NCBI RefSeq assembly: GCF_036053395.1
Contig: NZ_CP107942.1
Span: 1,640,501 to 1,704,500, forward strand
Source: Actinoplanes sp. NBC_00393
GTDB lineage: Bacteria; Actinomycetota; Actinomycetes; Mycobacteriales; Micromonosporaceae
Direction of reading: 5' to 3'
DNA length: 64,000 bases
Shown: piece after piece, positions 16,009-24,709 of the stretch
Numbering within the stretch: position 1 is the first letter of the stretch
Layout of the letters: every line of letters begins with the position of its first letter
Position numbers and translations under genes: made by a program
Notes under the pieces: model-generated
What the model was told of the DNA's origin: nothing
The model's input: the letters and a program-made list of their open reading frames with translations, nothing else
Database searches by the model: none

Positions 16009-17604
16009 TCAGTAACGGAACCGGCCCACCAGCTCGCGGAACTCGGCGGAGATCGCCGCCAGACTGGCCGCCGCCTCCCGGTTCTGCGCCACGGCCGTCG
16101 TCGTCTGCTCGGCCGCCTGTGCGGCCTGGGCGATGTTGCCGGCGATGTCGCTGCTGCCACCGGCCGCCTCGGACACGCTGCGGTTCATCTCGTTCGTCGT
16201 CGCGGTCTGCTGGTCCACCGCGGCCGCGATCGAACTCTGGTACTCGTTGATCTTCCCGATGATGGTGGTGATCTCGGCGATCGCCTCCACCGCGCCCCGC
16301 GTGTCGGTCTGGATCGCGCGGACCCGCTCGGAGATGTCCGCGGTCGCCCGGGCCGTCTCCTGTGCCAGATCCTTCACCTCGCCGGCGACCACCGCGAACC
16401 CCTTGCCCGATTCCCCGGCGCGGGCCGCCTCGATGGTCGCGTTCAGCGCGAGCAGGTTCGTCTGCTCAGCGATCGACGTGATCGTCTTGATCACGTCGCC
16501 GATCTCCGCGGACGAGTCGCCCAGCTTGCTGATCACCGCGTTGGTGGCGACCGCCCGTTCCGCTGCGGTCGCCGCGACCGACGCCCCGTCGCTGGCGTTC
16601 CGGGCGATCTCCTCGATCGAACCGCTCATCTGCTGCGAGGCGCTCGCCACGGTCGACACGTTCGCCGACACCAGGTCCGCGGTGGCCGCAGCGCCGCGCG
16701 CCTGCTGACTGGTCTGCCGCGCGCTGCTGAGGATCTGGTCGCTGCTGCTGGACAGCCGGGCCGCCTGGTCGGCCAGGGTGTCGGCGCTGCCCGCCATCGC
16801 GGTGACCGCCGCCCGTACGCCGCTAAGCGCCTCGTTCATGTCCCCGGACATCACGCCCAGCTCGTCGCGGGAGGTGACCGGCACGGTCCCGGTCAGATCG
16901 CCCTCGGCCATCGCCCGCAGCGCGGTTCCGACGTCCCGGACCCGCTGCCGGATGGTCCGGGCGACCAGCTCCGCGATGGTCATCCCGCAGAGCAGGCCGA
17001 CCAGCAGCAGGATCGCGATCTGCAGCACCGCCGCCCGGTACGAGTCGTGCCCCTCGGCGGCCGCGGTCCGCGCCTCGGCGTCCGCGTTGGCCGCAAGCTC
17101 GTCGAAGGCCGCGGTCATGCTGGCCACCAGGTCGCCGGTCTCGTCCTGGCCCACCGGGGTGATGCCGGCCAGCGCGTCCAGGCCGTACTGGTTGACCCGT
17201 ACGCTGCTGTCGTACACCTGCCAGGCCTCGACCACCGCCGCCACCCGCGCCCGGTCCGCGTCGCTGGTCACCGAACCCTGAAGCTTCGTGATCGCGGCGT
17301 TCATGTCGGCCTCGGCGTCCGCGAACAGGGTCTGCGCCTTCGCGGTGGCATCCGCGTCCTTGGTGAACTGGCCGGCGATCTGGTTCGCCGCGGCGTCGTT
17401 GAGCTGCGCCTGCGCGCCACGCAACGCGCCGATCGCCCGGATCCGGGGGATGATCGTGCCGGTCACCCCGTTCATCTGGTGGTCCGCGTCGCGCAGCCGG
17501 ATCAGCGACTGCACCCCGACCGCCAGGGCGACGAGCGCGACCAGCGCCACCGCCACATGAACCTTGGACCGTACGCTCCGGTCGGAGAACCACCGGATCG
17601 GCAC
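16009..17604 (-). CDS. Methyl-accepting chemotaxis protein
   Basis: 531-residue chemoreceptor. Two membrane segments (about residues 15-33 and 196-218) enclose an extracytoplasmic four-helix sensor domain of about 160 residues. A HAMP linker ([28 protein letters not shown]) and the cytoplasmic signalling coiled coil follow, with the hairpin tip [19 protein letters not shown]. Start is GTG 17604 after GAGGGGGTGGGC; longer frames upstream cross the divergent promoter. No che genes are in the window, so the signalling partners lie elsewhere. Ligand unknown. Confidence 0.93.
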   Translation of the reverse strand: MPIRWFSDRSVRSKVHVAVALVALVALAVGVQSLIRLRDADHQMNGVTGTIIPRIRAIGALRGAQAQLNDAAANQIAGQFTKDADATAKAQTLFADAEADMNAAITKLQGSVTSDADRARVAAVVEAWQVYDSSVRVNQYGLDALAGITPVGQDETGDLVASMTAAFDELAANADAEARTAAAEGHDSYRAAVLQIAILLLVGLLCGMTIAELVARTIRQRVRDVGTALRAMAEGDLTGTVPVTSRDELGVMSGDMNEALSGVRAAVTAMAGSADTLADQAARLSSSSDQILSSARQTSQQARGAAATADLVSANVSTVASASQQMSGSIEEIARNASDGASVAATAAERAVATNAVISKLGDSSAEIGDVIKTITSIAEQTNLLALNATIEAARAGESGKGFAVVAGEVKDLAQETARATADISERVRAIQTDTRGAVEAIAEITTIIGKINEYQSSIAAAVDQQTATTNEMNRSVSEAAGGSSDIAGNIAQAAQAAEQTTTAVAQNREAAASLAAISAEFRELVGRFRY

Positions 17605-17776
17605 AGCGCCCACCCCCTCGGCTCCATCATCGGCGTGACCTCGGCAGGCCGGGGAGGGAACACCCGATGTGACGGAGGTGACGTGGTGTACACCGACACG
17701 TTTCGGCGCCGATAGCGGATTTCGGTGTTGCAGTGGAAAGCGCAACTGCATCCCTTGTCGAGTGGAGGGCCACACC

Positions 17777-18268
17777 GTGAACGAGGACGATCTGATCCGC
17801 GCGGTCACGGCGGCGGTCGCGTTCGGCGTGATGCTCGCCGGCCACTACATCGGGGACCATTGGGTGCAGACCAGCGGTCAGGCGTACGGCAAGGCCCTGG
17901 ACAACGCCGGCTGCGTCCGCAAGGCGGCCATGTGGCACTGCGCCAAACACGTCGCCTCGTGGACGGCGACCACCACGATCTTCCTCCTGGCGGCCTGCTG
18001 GTGGCTCGGCGTGCCGTTGCAGCCCGGCTGGCTGGCGGCCGGCATCGGCCTCAACGCGCTCACCCACTTCGTGGCGGACCTGCGCGTCCCGCTGATCCGC
18101 CTGGGCCGCCTGCTGGGCCGCACCGGCTACATCGAAACGGTCGGCGTGGTCCGCCCAGCCGGGGCGGCCAGCACCGGCCCCGGCACCGCCCTGTTCGAAC
18201 TCGACCAGGCCTGGCACATCGGCTGGCTCGCGGTCTCCGCCCTGCTGATCGCCGGCCCACCCGCCTAG
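17777..18268 (+). CDS. DUF3307-like membrane protein
   Basis: 163-residue membrane protein. It resembles the DUF3307 family: [20 protein letters not shown] in the first segment with conserved H, D, Q, then [19 protein letters not shown] and [16 protein letters not shown]. Four hydrophobic segments are visible. The GTG at 17777 follows GGAGGG with 7-base spacing and is preferred over an upstream in-frame GTG at 17669 without a site. Divergent from the chemoreceptor and followed by the large repeat island. Function unknown; some relatives are found in phages and mobile elements. Confidence 0.75.
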   Translation: MNEDDLIRAVTAAVAFGVMLAGHYIGDHWVQTSGQAYGKALDNAGCVRKAAMWHCAKHVASWTATTTIFLLAACWWLGVPLQPGWLAAGIGLNALTHFVADLRVPLIRLGRLLGRTGYIETVGVVRPAGAASTGPGTALFELDQAWHIGWLAVSALLIAGPPA

Positions 18269-18302
18269 CCCTCACCCGCGCCCCACCCCAACTTACCCGC
18301 CC

Positions 18303-18406
18303 GCTGAGCTCGCCCGCTGAGCTCGCCCGCTGAGCTCGCCCGCTGAGCTCGCCCGCTGAGCTCGCCCGCTGAGCTCGCCCGCTGAGCCCGCCCGTTGAGC
18401 CCGCCC
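18303..18406 (+). repeat. Tandem repeat, eight copies of a 13-bp unit
   Basis: The unit GCTGAGCTCGCCC repeats six times perfectly from 18303, followed by two variants (GCTGAGCCCGCCC, GTTGAGCCCGCCC) ending at 18406. Each perfect unit holds the palindrome GAGCTC. No gene. It begins 35 bp after the DUF3307-like stop. Confidence 0.92.
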
Positions 18407-18661
18407 GCACCCCCGGATCTGCCCACCCGCCGGGCCCGCCCGCGGCCCAACCAGCTCACCGCCTGTCCCCACTCGCGGCCCGGCTCGGCCGGCCACCCGG
18501 CCCTCACCGGCCTGGCTCCACCGAAGCCGCCGTATCCCCCAGCCAGCCGGCTGCCTTTGCCCGCATGTGACCCTGCGGCCGGGCCCAGCCGCTTCCGGCC
18601 GCCGACAAGCAGCCACCGCCGCAGACGCTAGGGCGGCACCGCTGCCCCAGCCACCCACCCA
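18407..18661. other. Non-coding GC-rich spacer
   Basis: About 255 bp of C/G-rich, proline-codon-like sequence between the 13-bp array and the 62-bp array. No credible gene, promoter or RNA seen; short open frames on both strands look like composition artefacts. Confidence 0.6.
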
Positions 18662-19273
18662 GGCTGACGCTGAGCGCTCCTTCATCGGCCGGGAGGCAGC
18701 GCTGGCCGTCAGCCAATCTCGCCGGCTGACGGTTGCTGCTCCTTCGGCAGCCGATAAGCGACGCTCACGGTCAGCCGGAGGGCGTGGCTGACCGTGGGCG
18801 CTCCTTCGGCGGCGGGGAAGCGACGCTCGCGGTCAGCTGGAGGGCGTGGGCTGACGGTGGGTGTTCCTTCGGGGGCGGGGAAGCGACGCTCGCGGTCAGC
18901 TGGAGGGCGTGGGCTGACGGTGGGTGTTCCTTCGGGGGCGGGGAGGCGACGCTCGCGGTCAGCTGGAGGGCGCGGCTGACCGTGAGCGCTGCTTCGGGGG
19001 CGGGGAGGCGACGCTCGCGGTCAGCCGGAGGGCGCGGCTGACGGTGGGTGTTCCTTCGGGGGCGGGGAAGCGACGCTCGCGGTCAGCCGGAGGGCGCGGC
19101 TGACGGTGGGTGTTCCTTCGGGGGCGGGGAAGCGACGCTCGCGGTCAGCCGGAGGGCGTGGCTGACGGTGGGTGTTCCTTCGGGGGCGGGGAAGCGACGC
19201 TCACGGTCAGCCGGAGGGCGCGGCTGACCGTGAGGGCTGCTTCGGTGGGTGGGGAGCGACGCTCGGCGTCAGC
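18662..19273 (+). repeat. Tandem array B: ten copies of a 61-63-bp palindromic element
   Basis: Copies begin (at CTGAC) at 18664, 18725, 18788, 18851, 18914, 18976, 19038, 19100, 19162 and 19224. A typical copy has 5' arm GGCTGACGGTGGGTGTTCC and 3' arm GAAGCGACGCTCGCGGTCAG flanking a G-rich loop. As + strand RNA about 20 of 22 arm positions pair, counting four G-U wobbles; as DNA or minus-strand RNA those four are mismatches. It lies in a convergent intergenic region and contains no gene. Confidence 0.9.
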
Positions 19274-19319
19274 TGGGTGTGGGTTGAGCTGGGCGGCGGA
19301 TCCGCTCGCGACCAGGGGG

Positions 19320-19988
19320 CTAGACCGATACCGGGGTGTCGGCGGGGTGGGTGCGGGCCACCTGGGGGAGGCGCAAGGCCAGGGCGGCGGTGGCGGCGGC
19401 CAGGAGGAAGCCGGCTACCGGCTGGGCGATCTGCAAGGCGAAGCCGGACAGGACGAACAGCGGGATGAGCACCGCGTAGGCCACGCCGTGCCAGCGGAGG
19501 CGGCGGTCGGTGCGGGCGGTGGCCACGCCGAGCACGATTGCGGCGACGATCAGCAGGAACGAGGCGGACAGGGCGGTGGCGAAGAACGGCGGGCCGTACG
19601 CGGTGTCGTCGTTGAGGGCTGCCATGCCGGGAGTGCCGGCGAGGTGGGCCCGGCCGAGGCCTGGCTGGACGAAGGCGGAGCTGCCGAAGGCGGCTGCCAG
19701 GAACACGTTGGCGATCGTGGTCAGTGCCAGGCCGACGATTGCGCTGGTCGCGGCGCGGCCGCGGACCAGGAACGTGGTCAGGGCGATGCCGCCGAGGATC
19801 GCCAGGGCCGCGCCGAAGATGCTGGCGCCGATGTGGCTGATCAGGAATATGTCGGTGGTGATGTAGCGGGCGTAGGCGTCGAAGTCGTCGATGGACGGCT
19901 GGTGGGTGATGGTGCTCAGGCCTAGCAGGACACCGTAGGCGGGCAGCGCCCACAGGCCCGCTTTCGCGGCGCGCACGGTGGCTGACAT
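19320..19988 (-). CDS. Integral membrane protein of unknown function
   Basis: 222 residues with six or seven hydrophobic segments, starting MSATVRAAKAGLWALPAYGVL. A short loop SIDDFDAYARYITTDIFLIS and a second polar loop GLGRAHLAGTPGMAALNDDTAYGPPFF separate the segments. No transport or enzyme family recognised. It lies 65 bp downstream of an azoreductase gene in the same direction, with a strong hairpin between, so it may be a lower-level second gene of that unit under the same MarR control. The 3' end faces repeat array B. Confidence 0.7.
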   Translation of the reverse strand: MSATVRAAKAGLWALPAYGVLLGLSTITHQPSIDDFDAYARYITTDIFLISHIGASIFGAALAILGGIALTTFLVRGRAATSAIVGLALTTIANVFLAAAFGSSAFVQPGLGRAHLAGTPGMAALNDDTAYGPPFFATALSASFLLIVAAIVLGVATARTDRRLRWHGVAYAVLIPLFVLSGFALQIAQPVAGFLLAAATAALALRLPQVARTHPADTPVSV

Positions 19989-20014
19989 GGTGATCTCTCT
20001 TTCTTGGGGTTCGT

Positions 20015-20040
20015 TGCCGGCCGGGGAGCGCCGGCCGGCA
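20015..20040. terminator. Hairpin between azoreductase and membrane-protein genes
   Basis: TGCCGGCCGG-GGAGCG-CCGGCCGGCA: a perfect 10-bp stem with a 6-base loop and no U-tract. It lies 13 bp after the azoreductase stop (minus strand) and could be a terminator, partial attenuator or mRNA stabiliser. Confidence 0.6.
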
Positions 20041-20053
20041 GCCGACAGAACGA

Positions 20054-20680
20054 CTATGCGACGAAACGCTTGGCCACGTCGCGCGCCCGTTCGTGCGCCA
20101 GGCGGCGACCCGTCTCGGCGTCGGCGGTGGCCAGGTTGGGGCGGAAGTGGATGGACTCGATGTCGGAGATGCCGGTCCAGCGCAGCCACTCTTCCAGGTA
20201 CGGCGCCTGGAAGTCGGCGCCGAACGCCGGGCCGCGGTCCGGGCCGTACACCGCGCTGGTGTAGATGATCGCGGCGCGCTTGCCCTGCAGGAGGCCGGAA
20301 TAGCCGTGCGTGGGGTCGAAGCCGAACACCATGCCGGGCTGGCTGATCACGTCGATGAACTGCTTGAGGATGTACGGCACGCCCGCGTTCCACATCGGCA
20401 CACTGAAGAGGTAGCGGTCGGCTTCGTCGTACCGATGGAAGGTCTTGATCGCGGCGTCCCATGCTGCGGCGGCCTCACCCTGCGGCTCCTCGCCGGCGAA
20501 GACGGCCATCTTGCCGGCCGCGGCCGGCGGACCGAAGGCGGGCAGCGTGCCGTCCCACAGGTCGTACTCCTTGATCGGGAGCGACGGGTTCACCTCCCGC
20601 ACCGTCTCGAGGAAGGTGTGGGCGATCGCCAGGGACTCGGACTTGGGGCCGCGCGGCGAGGCAGAGATGTGAAGAAGCAT
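20054..20680 (-). CDS. FMN-dependent NADH-azoreductase, second paralogue
   Basis: 208-residue flavodoxin-fold enzyme of the AzoR family. Features: MLLHISASPRGPKSESLAIA (FMN phosphate loop), YLFSVPMWNAGVPYILKQFIDVI (classic PMWNxGxPxxLKxxID flavin motif) and TSAVYGPDRGPAFGADFQ. This copy is closer to canonical AzoR than the one at 15286. ATG 20680 follows AGGAGTCGAC. Divergent from a MarR gene with two palindromic operators between them. Likely reduces quinones or azo compounds. Confidence 0.92.
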   Translation of the reverse strand: MLLHISASPRGPKSESLAIAHTFLETVREVNPSLPIKEYDLWDGTLPAFGPPAAAGKMAVFAGEEPQGEAAAAWDAAIKTFHRYDEADRYLFSVPMWNAGVPYILKQFIDVISQPGMVFGFDPTHGYSGLLQGKRAAIIYTSAVYGPDRGPAFGADFQAPYLEEWLRWTGISDIESIHFRPNLATADAETGRRLAHERARDVAKRFVA

Positions 20681-20702
20681 GTCGACTCCTGGAAGAAGAG
20701 GA

Positions 20703-20744
20703 TGCGTGCGCACGCACATTCTTACACCAGTGCGTGCGCACGCA
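20703..20744. promoter_or_regulatory. Two identical MarR operators
   Basis: The perfect 14-bp palindrome TGCGTGCGCACGCA occurs at 20703-20716 and 20731-20744, with starts 28 bp apart, between the azoreductase and MarR starts. Symmetry and position suggest MarR represses both genes. Confidence 0.82.
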
Positions 20745-20767
20745 CAAGAATTCGCTACGCTGGCGTG

Positions 20768-21199
20768 ATGAGTGACACCGATGTGGCCGCGTGGGCGGCC
20801 CTGCTGCGCGTCCACGCCGCACTGGTCCCGGTGCTCGACCGTGAGCTCCAGTCCGCCACCGGGTTGCCCCTGACCTGGTACGACGTACTGCTCGAACTCA
20901 ACTACGCGCCTGGCCGGCGACTCAGCATGGGTGAGCTGGGACAGAAGGCGGTGGTCAGCCGCACCCGGGTGAGCCGTGTCGTGGACGCCCTCGCCGGCGC
21001 CGGTCTGGTCACGCGGGAGAGCAACCCGGACGACCGGCGTTCTGCCTACGCGACGATCACCGACGCCGGTCGGGACCGTCTGCGTGCCGCCGCGCCGGTC
21101 TACCTGGACGGTATCCAGCGCCACTTCACCTCGCGGATGACCGGCGCCGAGTCGCGCAGCGTGGCCGCCGCCCTGGAGAAGGTGCTCGCCGCACTGTGA
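20768..21199 (+). CDS. MarR family transcriptional regulator
   Basis: 143-residue winged-helix regulator. Recognisable parts: LPLTWYDVLLELNYAPGRRLSMGELGQKAVVSRTRVSRVVDALAGAGLVTRE (helix-turn-helix, residues about 34-86) and the wing NPDDRRSAYATITDAG. Controls itself and the divergent azoreductase through the duplicated palindrome. The inducer is unknown, probably an electrophile. Confidence 0.92.
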   Translation: MSDTDVAAWAALLRVHAALVPVLDRELQSATGLPLTWYDVLLELNYAPGRRLSMGELGQKAVVSRTRVSRVVDALAGAGLVTRESNPDDRRSAYATITDAGRDRLRAAAPVYLDGIQRHFTSRMTGAESRSVAAALEKVLAAL

Positions 21200-21266
21200 G
21201 ATGACGACATAAGCGCGGCCTTGAGCATGTAGGCCAGACACATATGGCATTGCGTCACCGGGCCCT

Positions 21267-23204
21267 ATGGTGTCGGCCATGACCAGCACGTCGCCCGGAT
21301 TCGAATATCTCGATCTGCTTGCCCGGGAAGCTGCCCTGGTGGAGTTCGAACGTCCGCTCGTCGCCGCGCGGACGGCCGGCGCCACCGGGACGCAGCTCGA
21401 CGAGCTCGAGCAGACCAAACTGCTGGCTCTGAAGGTGCGGACCCTGCTGGAACGGCGTCGCCGGCGCGAGGAGGAGTTGTCGGCGCTGTACGACACGGCC
21501 GGCGACCTGGCCGGCCTGCGCGACGTGGACGCGGTGCTGCGCGCCATCGTGCACCGGGTCCGGACGCTGCTCAACGTCGACGTCTCGTACATGACGCTGA
21601 ACGATCCGGAGCGCGGGGACACGTACATGCGGGTCACCGACGGGTCGGTGGCGGCCAGCTTCCAGAAGCTGCGGCTGCCGCCGGGAGCCGGGCTGGGCGG
21701 GCTGGTCGCGCTGACCGGAGCGCCGTACGCCACCGCGAACTACCCGACCGACAGCCGCTTCGAGCACACCACGGACATCGACCAAGGTGTCGGTGACGAG
21801 GGGCTTGTGGCGATTTTGGGCGTACCGATGCGGTTGGGCTCGGCAGTGATCGGCGTGTTGTTCGCGGCGAACCGCGCCGAACGGCCGTTCGGGCGGGAGG
21901 AGGTCGCGCTGCTGTTGTCGCTGGCGGCGCATGCCGCCGTCGCGCTGGACACGGCCCGGCTGCTCAGCGAGACGCAGACCGCGCTCGCCGAACTCTCCAC
22001 GGCCAACGCGGTGATTCAGGCGCACAGCGAGTCGGTGGAACGCGCCGCGGCCGCGCACGACCGGATGACCGCGGTCGTGCTGCGCGGCGGCGGGGTCGAC
22101 GACGTCGCCGCCGACCTGGTCGATGTGCTGCACGGCGCGCTGCTGGTGATCGACGCGCAGGGGCGCACGCTCGCGACCGCGCTGACGCCGGACTGCGACG
22201 TCGAACTGCCCGAGCCCGCCGGATCCACCGTGGGCGAGGCGGTCGCGGCCTCTCGCGGAGAAGGGCGCAGCGTACGCCGGGGCGACCTGATCATCGCCGC
22301 GGTGGTGGCCGGGGCCGACAACCTGGGTGCGCTGGTCTTCCGCCCGGACCGGCCCCTGGCCGACGTGGACCAGCGCATCCTCGAACGCGCCGCGCAGGTC
22401 ACCGCGCTGCTGCTGCTGTTCCGGCGCACGGTCGCCGAAGCCGAGGCCCAGGTCCGCGGCGACCTGCTCGACGACCTGATCAGCCGCCCGGTCCGCGACC
22501 CCGACGCGGTCCGCACCCGGGCCACCCGGCTCGGTCTCGACGTGGACGCGCCGTATGTGGTGGTCGCCGCCGGTGACGAGACCGGTGACGGACTTGGGCA
22601 GCGGGCCGTCTCCTGGGCACGGACGTTCGCCGCCACCAAACGGGGACTCGCGATGTCGCGCGACGGCCGGGTGGCGCTGCTGCTGCCCGGCGAGGACCCG
22701 GCCGGCACCGCACGGCTGATCGCCAAAGAATTGAGCCGTACGCTCGGCCGCCCGGTCACCGCCGGTGGCGCCGGACCGGCCCGGGGCGCGGGTGGGGTGG
22801 CTCCGGCGTACCGGGAAGCTGATCAATGCCTGAGCGCGCTGATCACCCTGGGCCGTGCGGGGTCCGGCGCCGACTCCGCCGAGCTCGGCTATGTCGGTCT
22901 GCTGCTCGGTGACCGCCGCGATGTCGGCGGGTTCGTGCACGGCGCGCTCGGGCCGGTGATCGACTACGACGCGCGGCGGGGGACCGCGCTGATCCGCACG
23001 CTCGAGGTCTACTTCGACGCCGGCGGCGGCCTGGCCAAGGCCGCGGAGAGCCTGCACGTGCACGTCAACACCGTCACCCAGCGCCTGGACCGGGTGACCC
23101 AGCTGCTCGGCGACGACTGGCAACACCCCCGGCGGGTTCTCGACCTGCAACTGGCCCTGCGGTTGCACCGGCTGCGCGGCCCTCTGGACGCCGACCACAC
23201 CTGA
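21267..23204 (+). CDS. GAF-PucR family transcriptional regulator
   Basis: 645-residue regulator. A GAF-like sensor domain occupies about residues 75-215 (LYDTAGDLAGLRDVDAVLRAIV to LGVPMRLGSAVIGVLFAANR). A linker with coiled-coil character and a second sensor-like region follow, and the C-terminal PucR helix-turn-helix reads ALIRTLEVYFDAGGGLAKAAESLHVHVNTVTQRLDRV (about residues 580-620). Start could be 21267 or ATG 21279; neither has a strong ribosome-binding site. PucR proteins often control purine or aromatic catabolism. The transporter gene 100 bp downstream is the obvious candidate target. Confidence 0.88.
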   Translation: MVSAMTSTSPGFEYLDLLAREAALVEFERPLVAARTAGATGTQLDELEQTKLLALKVRTLLERRRRREEELSALYDTAGDLAGLRDVDAVLRAIVHRVRTLLNVDVSYMTLNDPERGDTYMRVTDGSVAASFQKLRLPPGAGLGGLVALTGAPYATANYPTDSRFEHTTDIDQGVGDEGLVAILGVPMRLGSAVIGVLFAANRAERPFGREEVALLLSLAAHAAVALDTARLLSETQTALAELSTANAVIQAHSESVERAAAAHDRMTAVVLRGGGVDDVAADLVDVLHGALLVIDAQGRTLATALTPDCDVELPEPAGSTVGEAVAASRGEGRSVRRGDLIIAAVVAGADNLGALVFRPDRPLADVDQRILERAAQVTALLLLFRRTVAEAEAQVRGDLLDDLISRPVRDPDAVRTRATRLGLDVDAPYVVVAAGDETGDGLGQRAVSWARTFAATKRGLAMSRDGRVALLLPGEDPAGTARLIAKELSRTLGRPVTAGGAGPARGAGGVAPAYREADQCLSALITLGRAGSGADSAELGYVGLLLGDRRDVGGFVHGALGPVIDYDARRGTALIRTLEVYFDAGGGLAKAAESLHVHVNTVTQRLDRVTQLLGDDWQHPRRVLDLQLALRLHRLRGPLDADHT

Positions 23205-23304
23205 ACGGTCGTCAATGTGTGGCCCGCATCCATGGGTTCACCGCCGACGCGGACGTAACGTCCCGTTCATCACCGCATCCCCCTGCGATCCAGGAAGGAT
23301 CAGC

Positions 23305-24639
23305 ATGTCCATAACCTCCGCGCCGGCGGCCGGCACCGAACGTGCGTCCATCGTCAAGGTTGTCTTCGCGTCCCTGGTCGGCACCGCGGTGGAGTGGTAC
23401 GACTTCTTCCTCTACGGCTCCGCGGCCGCCCTCGTCTTCGGCACCCTGTTCTTCCCGTCCTCCGACCCGGTGACCGGCACCCTGCTGGCGTTCGGCACGT
23501 ACGCGCTCGGCTTCGTGGCCCGCCCCCTCGGCGGCATCGTCTTCGGCCACTTCGGCGACCGGGTCGGCCGCAAGAAGATGCTGGTCGTCTCGCTCATGCT
23601 GATGGGCGGCGCGACCATCGCGATCGGGTTGCTGCCGACCTACGCGACGATCGGCATCGCGGCGCCGATCCTGCTGCTCACCTGCCGTCTCCTGCAGGGC
23701 TTCGCGGTCGGCGGCGAATGGGGCGGCGCGGTGCTGATGGCCGCCGAGCACGGCGACGACGCGCGGCGCGGCTTCTGGACGTCGTGGCCGCAGGCCGGGG
23801 TGGCGCTGGGCAACCTGCTCGCCACCGGGGTGCTGTGGCTGCTCGCCCTGGTGCAGCCGGACGAGGCGTTCGAGGCGTGGGGCTGGCGGATCCCGTTCCT
23901 GCTCAGCGCGGTGCTCGTGCTGGTCGGGCTGTGGGTGCGGCTCAGCATCGAGGAGTCGCCGGTCTTCAAGCAGGCGCAGACCCAGCTCGCCGGGCGCAAC
24001 CACCAGCCGCTGCTCGAGGTGATCCGGCGGTACCCGCGGGAGGTGCTGCTCGCGATGGGTATGCGGCTGGCCGAGAACATCGGGTACTACATCGTCACGG
24101 TCATCTCGATCACCTACCTGACCACCTTCGCCGGGACCTCGGCCGACAAGAGCCTGATCCTGACGGCGTTGCTGGTCGGCTCCGGCGTACAGTTCGTGAT
24201 CATTCCGTTGATCGGTGCTCTTTCCGACCGGGTCGGTCGCCGGCCGATCTATCTGGTCGGCGCGGCCGGCATCGCGATCTGGTCGTTCTTCTTCTTCGAC
24301 CTGGTCGGCAGCAAGTCCGAGCCGAAGATCATTCTGGCGGTGGTGGTCGGTCTGTTCCTGCACGCTCTGATGTACGCGCCGCAGGCGGCCTTCTTTTCCG
24401 AGCTGTTCGGGACGTCGGTGCGGTACACGGGCGCGTCGGTCGGCTACCAGCTGGCGTCGATCGTGGCGGGAGCGCTGGCGCCGATCATCGCGCTGAAGCT
24501 GCTCGGCGATGTGGAGGCGCCGAACACGACGGCGGTGGCGATCTACATGACCGTGGCGTCGGTGATCACGATCGTGGCCGTGCTGCTGGCGAAGGAGACC
24601 GCGCGGACGTCGCTGCGGCATGACCGGACGCTCGACTGA
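23305..24639 (+). CDS. MFS metabolite:H+ symporter (MHS family)
   Basis: 444-residue, 12-segment transporter. MHS signatures: VGTAVEWYDFFLYGSAAALVF in segment 1, FGHFGDRVGRKKMLV in the loop after segment 2, RLLQGFAVGGEWGGAVLMAAEH in segment 4, and the repeat-half equivalent GALSDRVGRRPIY. These proteins import organic acids, betaines or shikimate-like substrates with protons. ATG 23305 follows AGGAAGG. It may be regulated by the adjacent PucR protein. Specific substrate not readable. Confidence 0.9.
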   Translation: MSITSAPAAGTERASIVKVVFASLVGTAVEWYDFFLYGSAAALVFGTLFFPSSDPVTGTLLAFGTYALGFVARPLGGIVFGHFGDRVGRKKMLVVSLMLMGGATIAIGLLPTYATIGIAAPILLLTCRLLQGFAVGGEWGGAVLMAAEHGDDARRGFWTSWPQAGVALGNLLATGVLWLLALVQPDEAFEAWGWRIPFLLSAVLVLVGLWVRLSIEESPVFKQAQTQLAGRNHQPLLEVIRRYPREVLLAMGMRLAENIGYYIVTVISITYLTTFAGTSADKSLILTALLVGSGVQFVIIPLIGALSDRVGRRPIYLVGAAGIAIWSFFFFDLVGSKSEPKIILAVVVGLFLHALMYAPQAAFFSELFGTSVRYTGASVGYQLASIVAGALAPIIALKLLGDVEAPNTTAVAIYMTVASVITIVAVLLAKETARTSLRHDRTLD

Positions 24640-24657
24640 GGTACCGCTCCTGGAAAG

Positions 24658-24709
24658 CACCCCGGTGTGTCTGCTCTGACGCTCGTCAGGGACCGATCAC
24701 ACCGGGGTG
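24658..24709. promoter_or_regulatory. Nested inverted repeats between transporter and L,D-transpeptidase
   Basis: Outer arms CACCCCGGTGTG (24658-24669) and CACACCGGGGTG (24698-24709) are perfectly complementary over 12 bp. Inside, CTGACG-CT-CGTCAG forms a second perfect hairpin. The outer 3' arm contains the first base triplet of the downstream start codon. It could terminate the transporter transcript, or as a leader structure hide the next start. Confidence 0.65.

Noticed and set aside
18733..19925. Open frames of 100-270 codons on the + strand across array B and the following membrane gene
   Set aside because: They translate repeat DNA or the complement of a gene with clear membrane segments on the other strand.
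21255..23198. Minus-strand frame of about 640 codons opposite the PucR gene
   Set aside because: A typical high-GC shadow: it mirrors the real gene and has no recognisable domain, while the + frame has GAF and PucR motifs.
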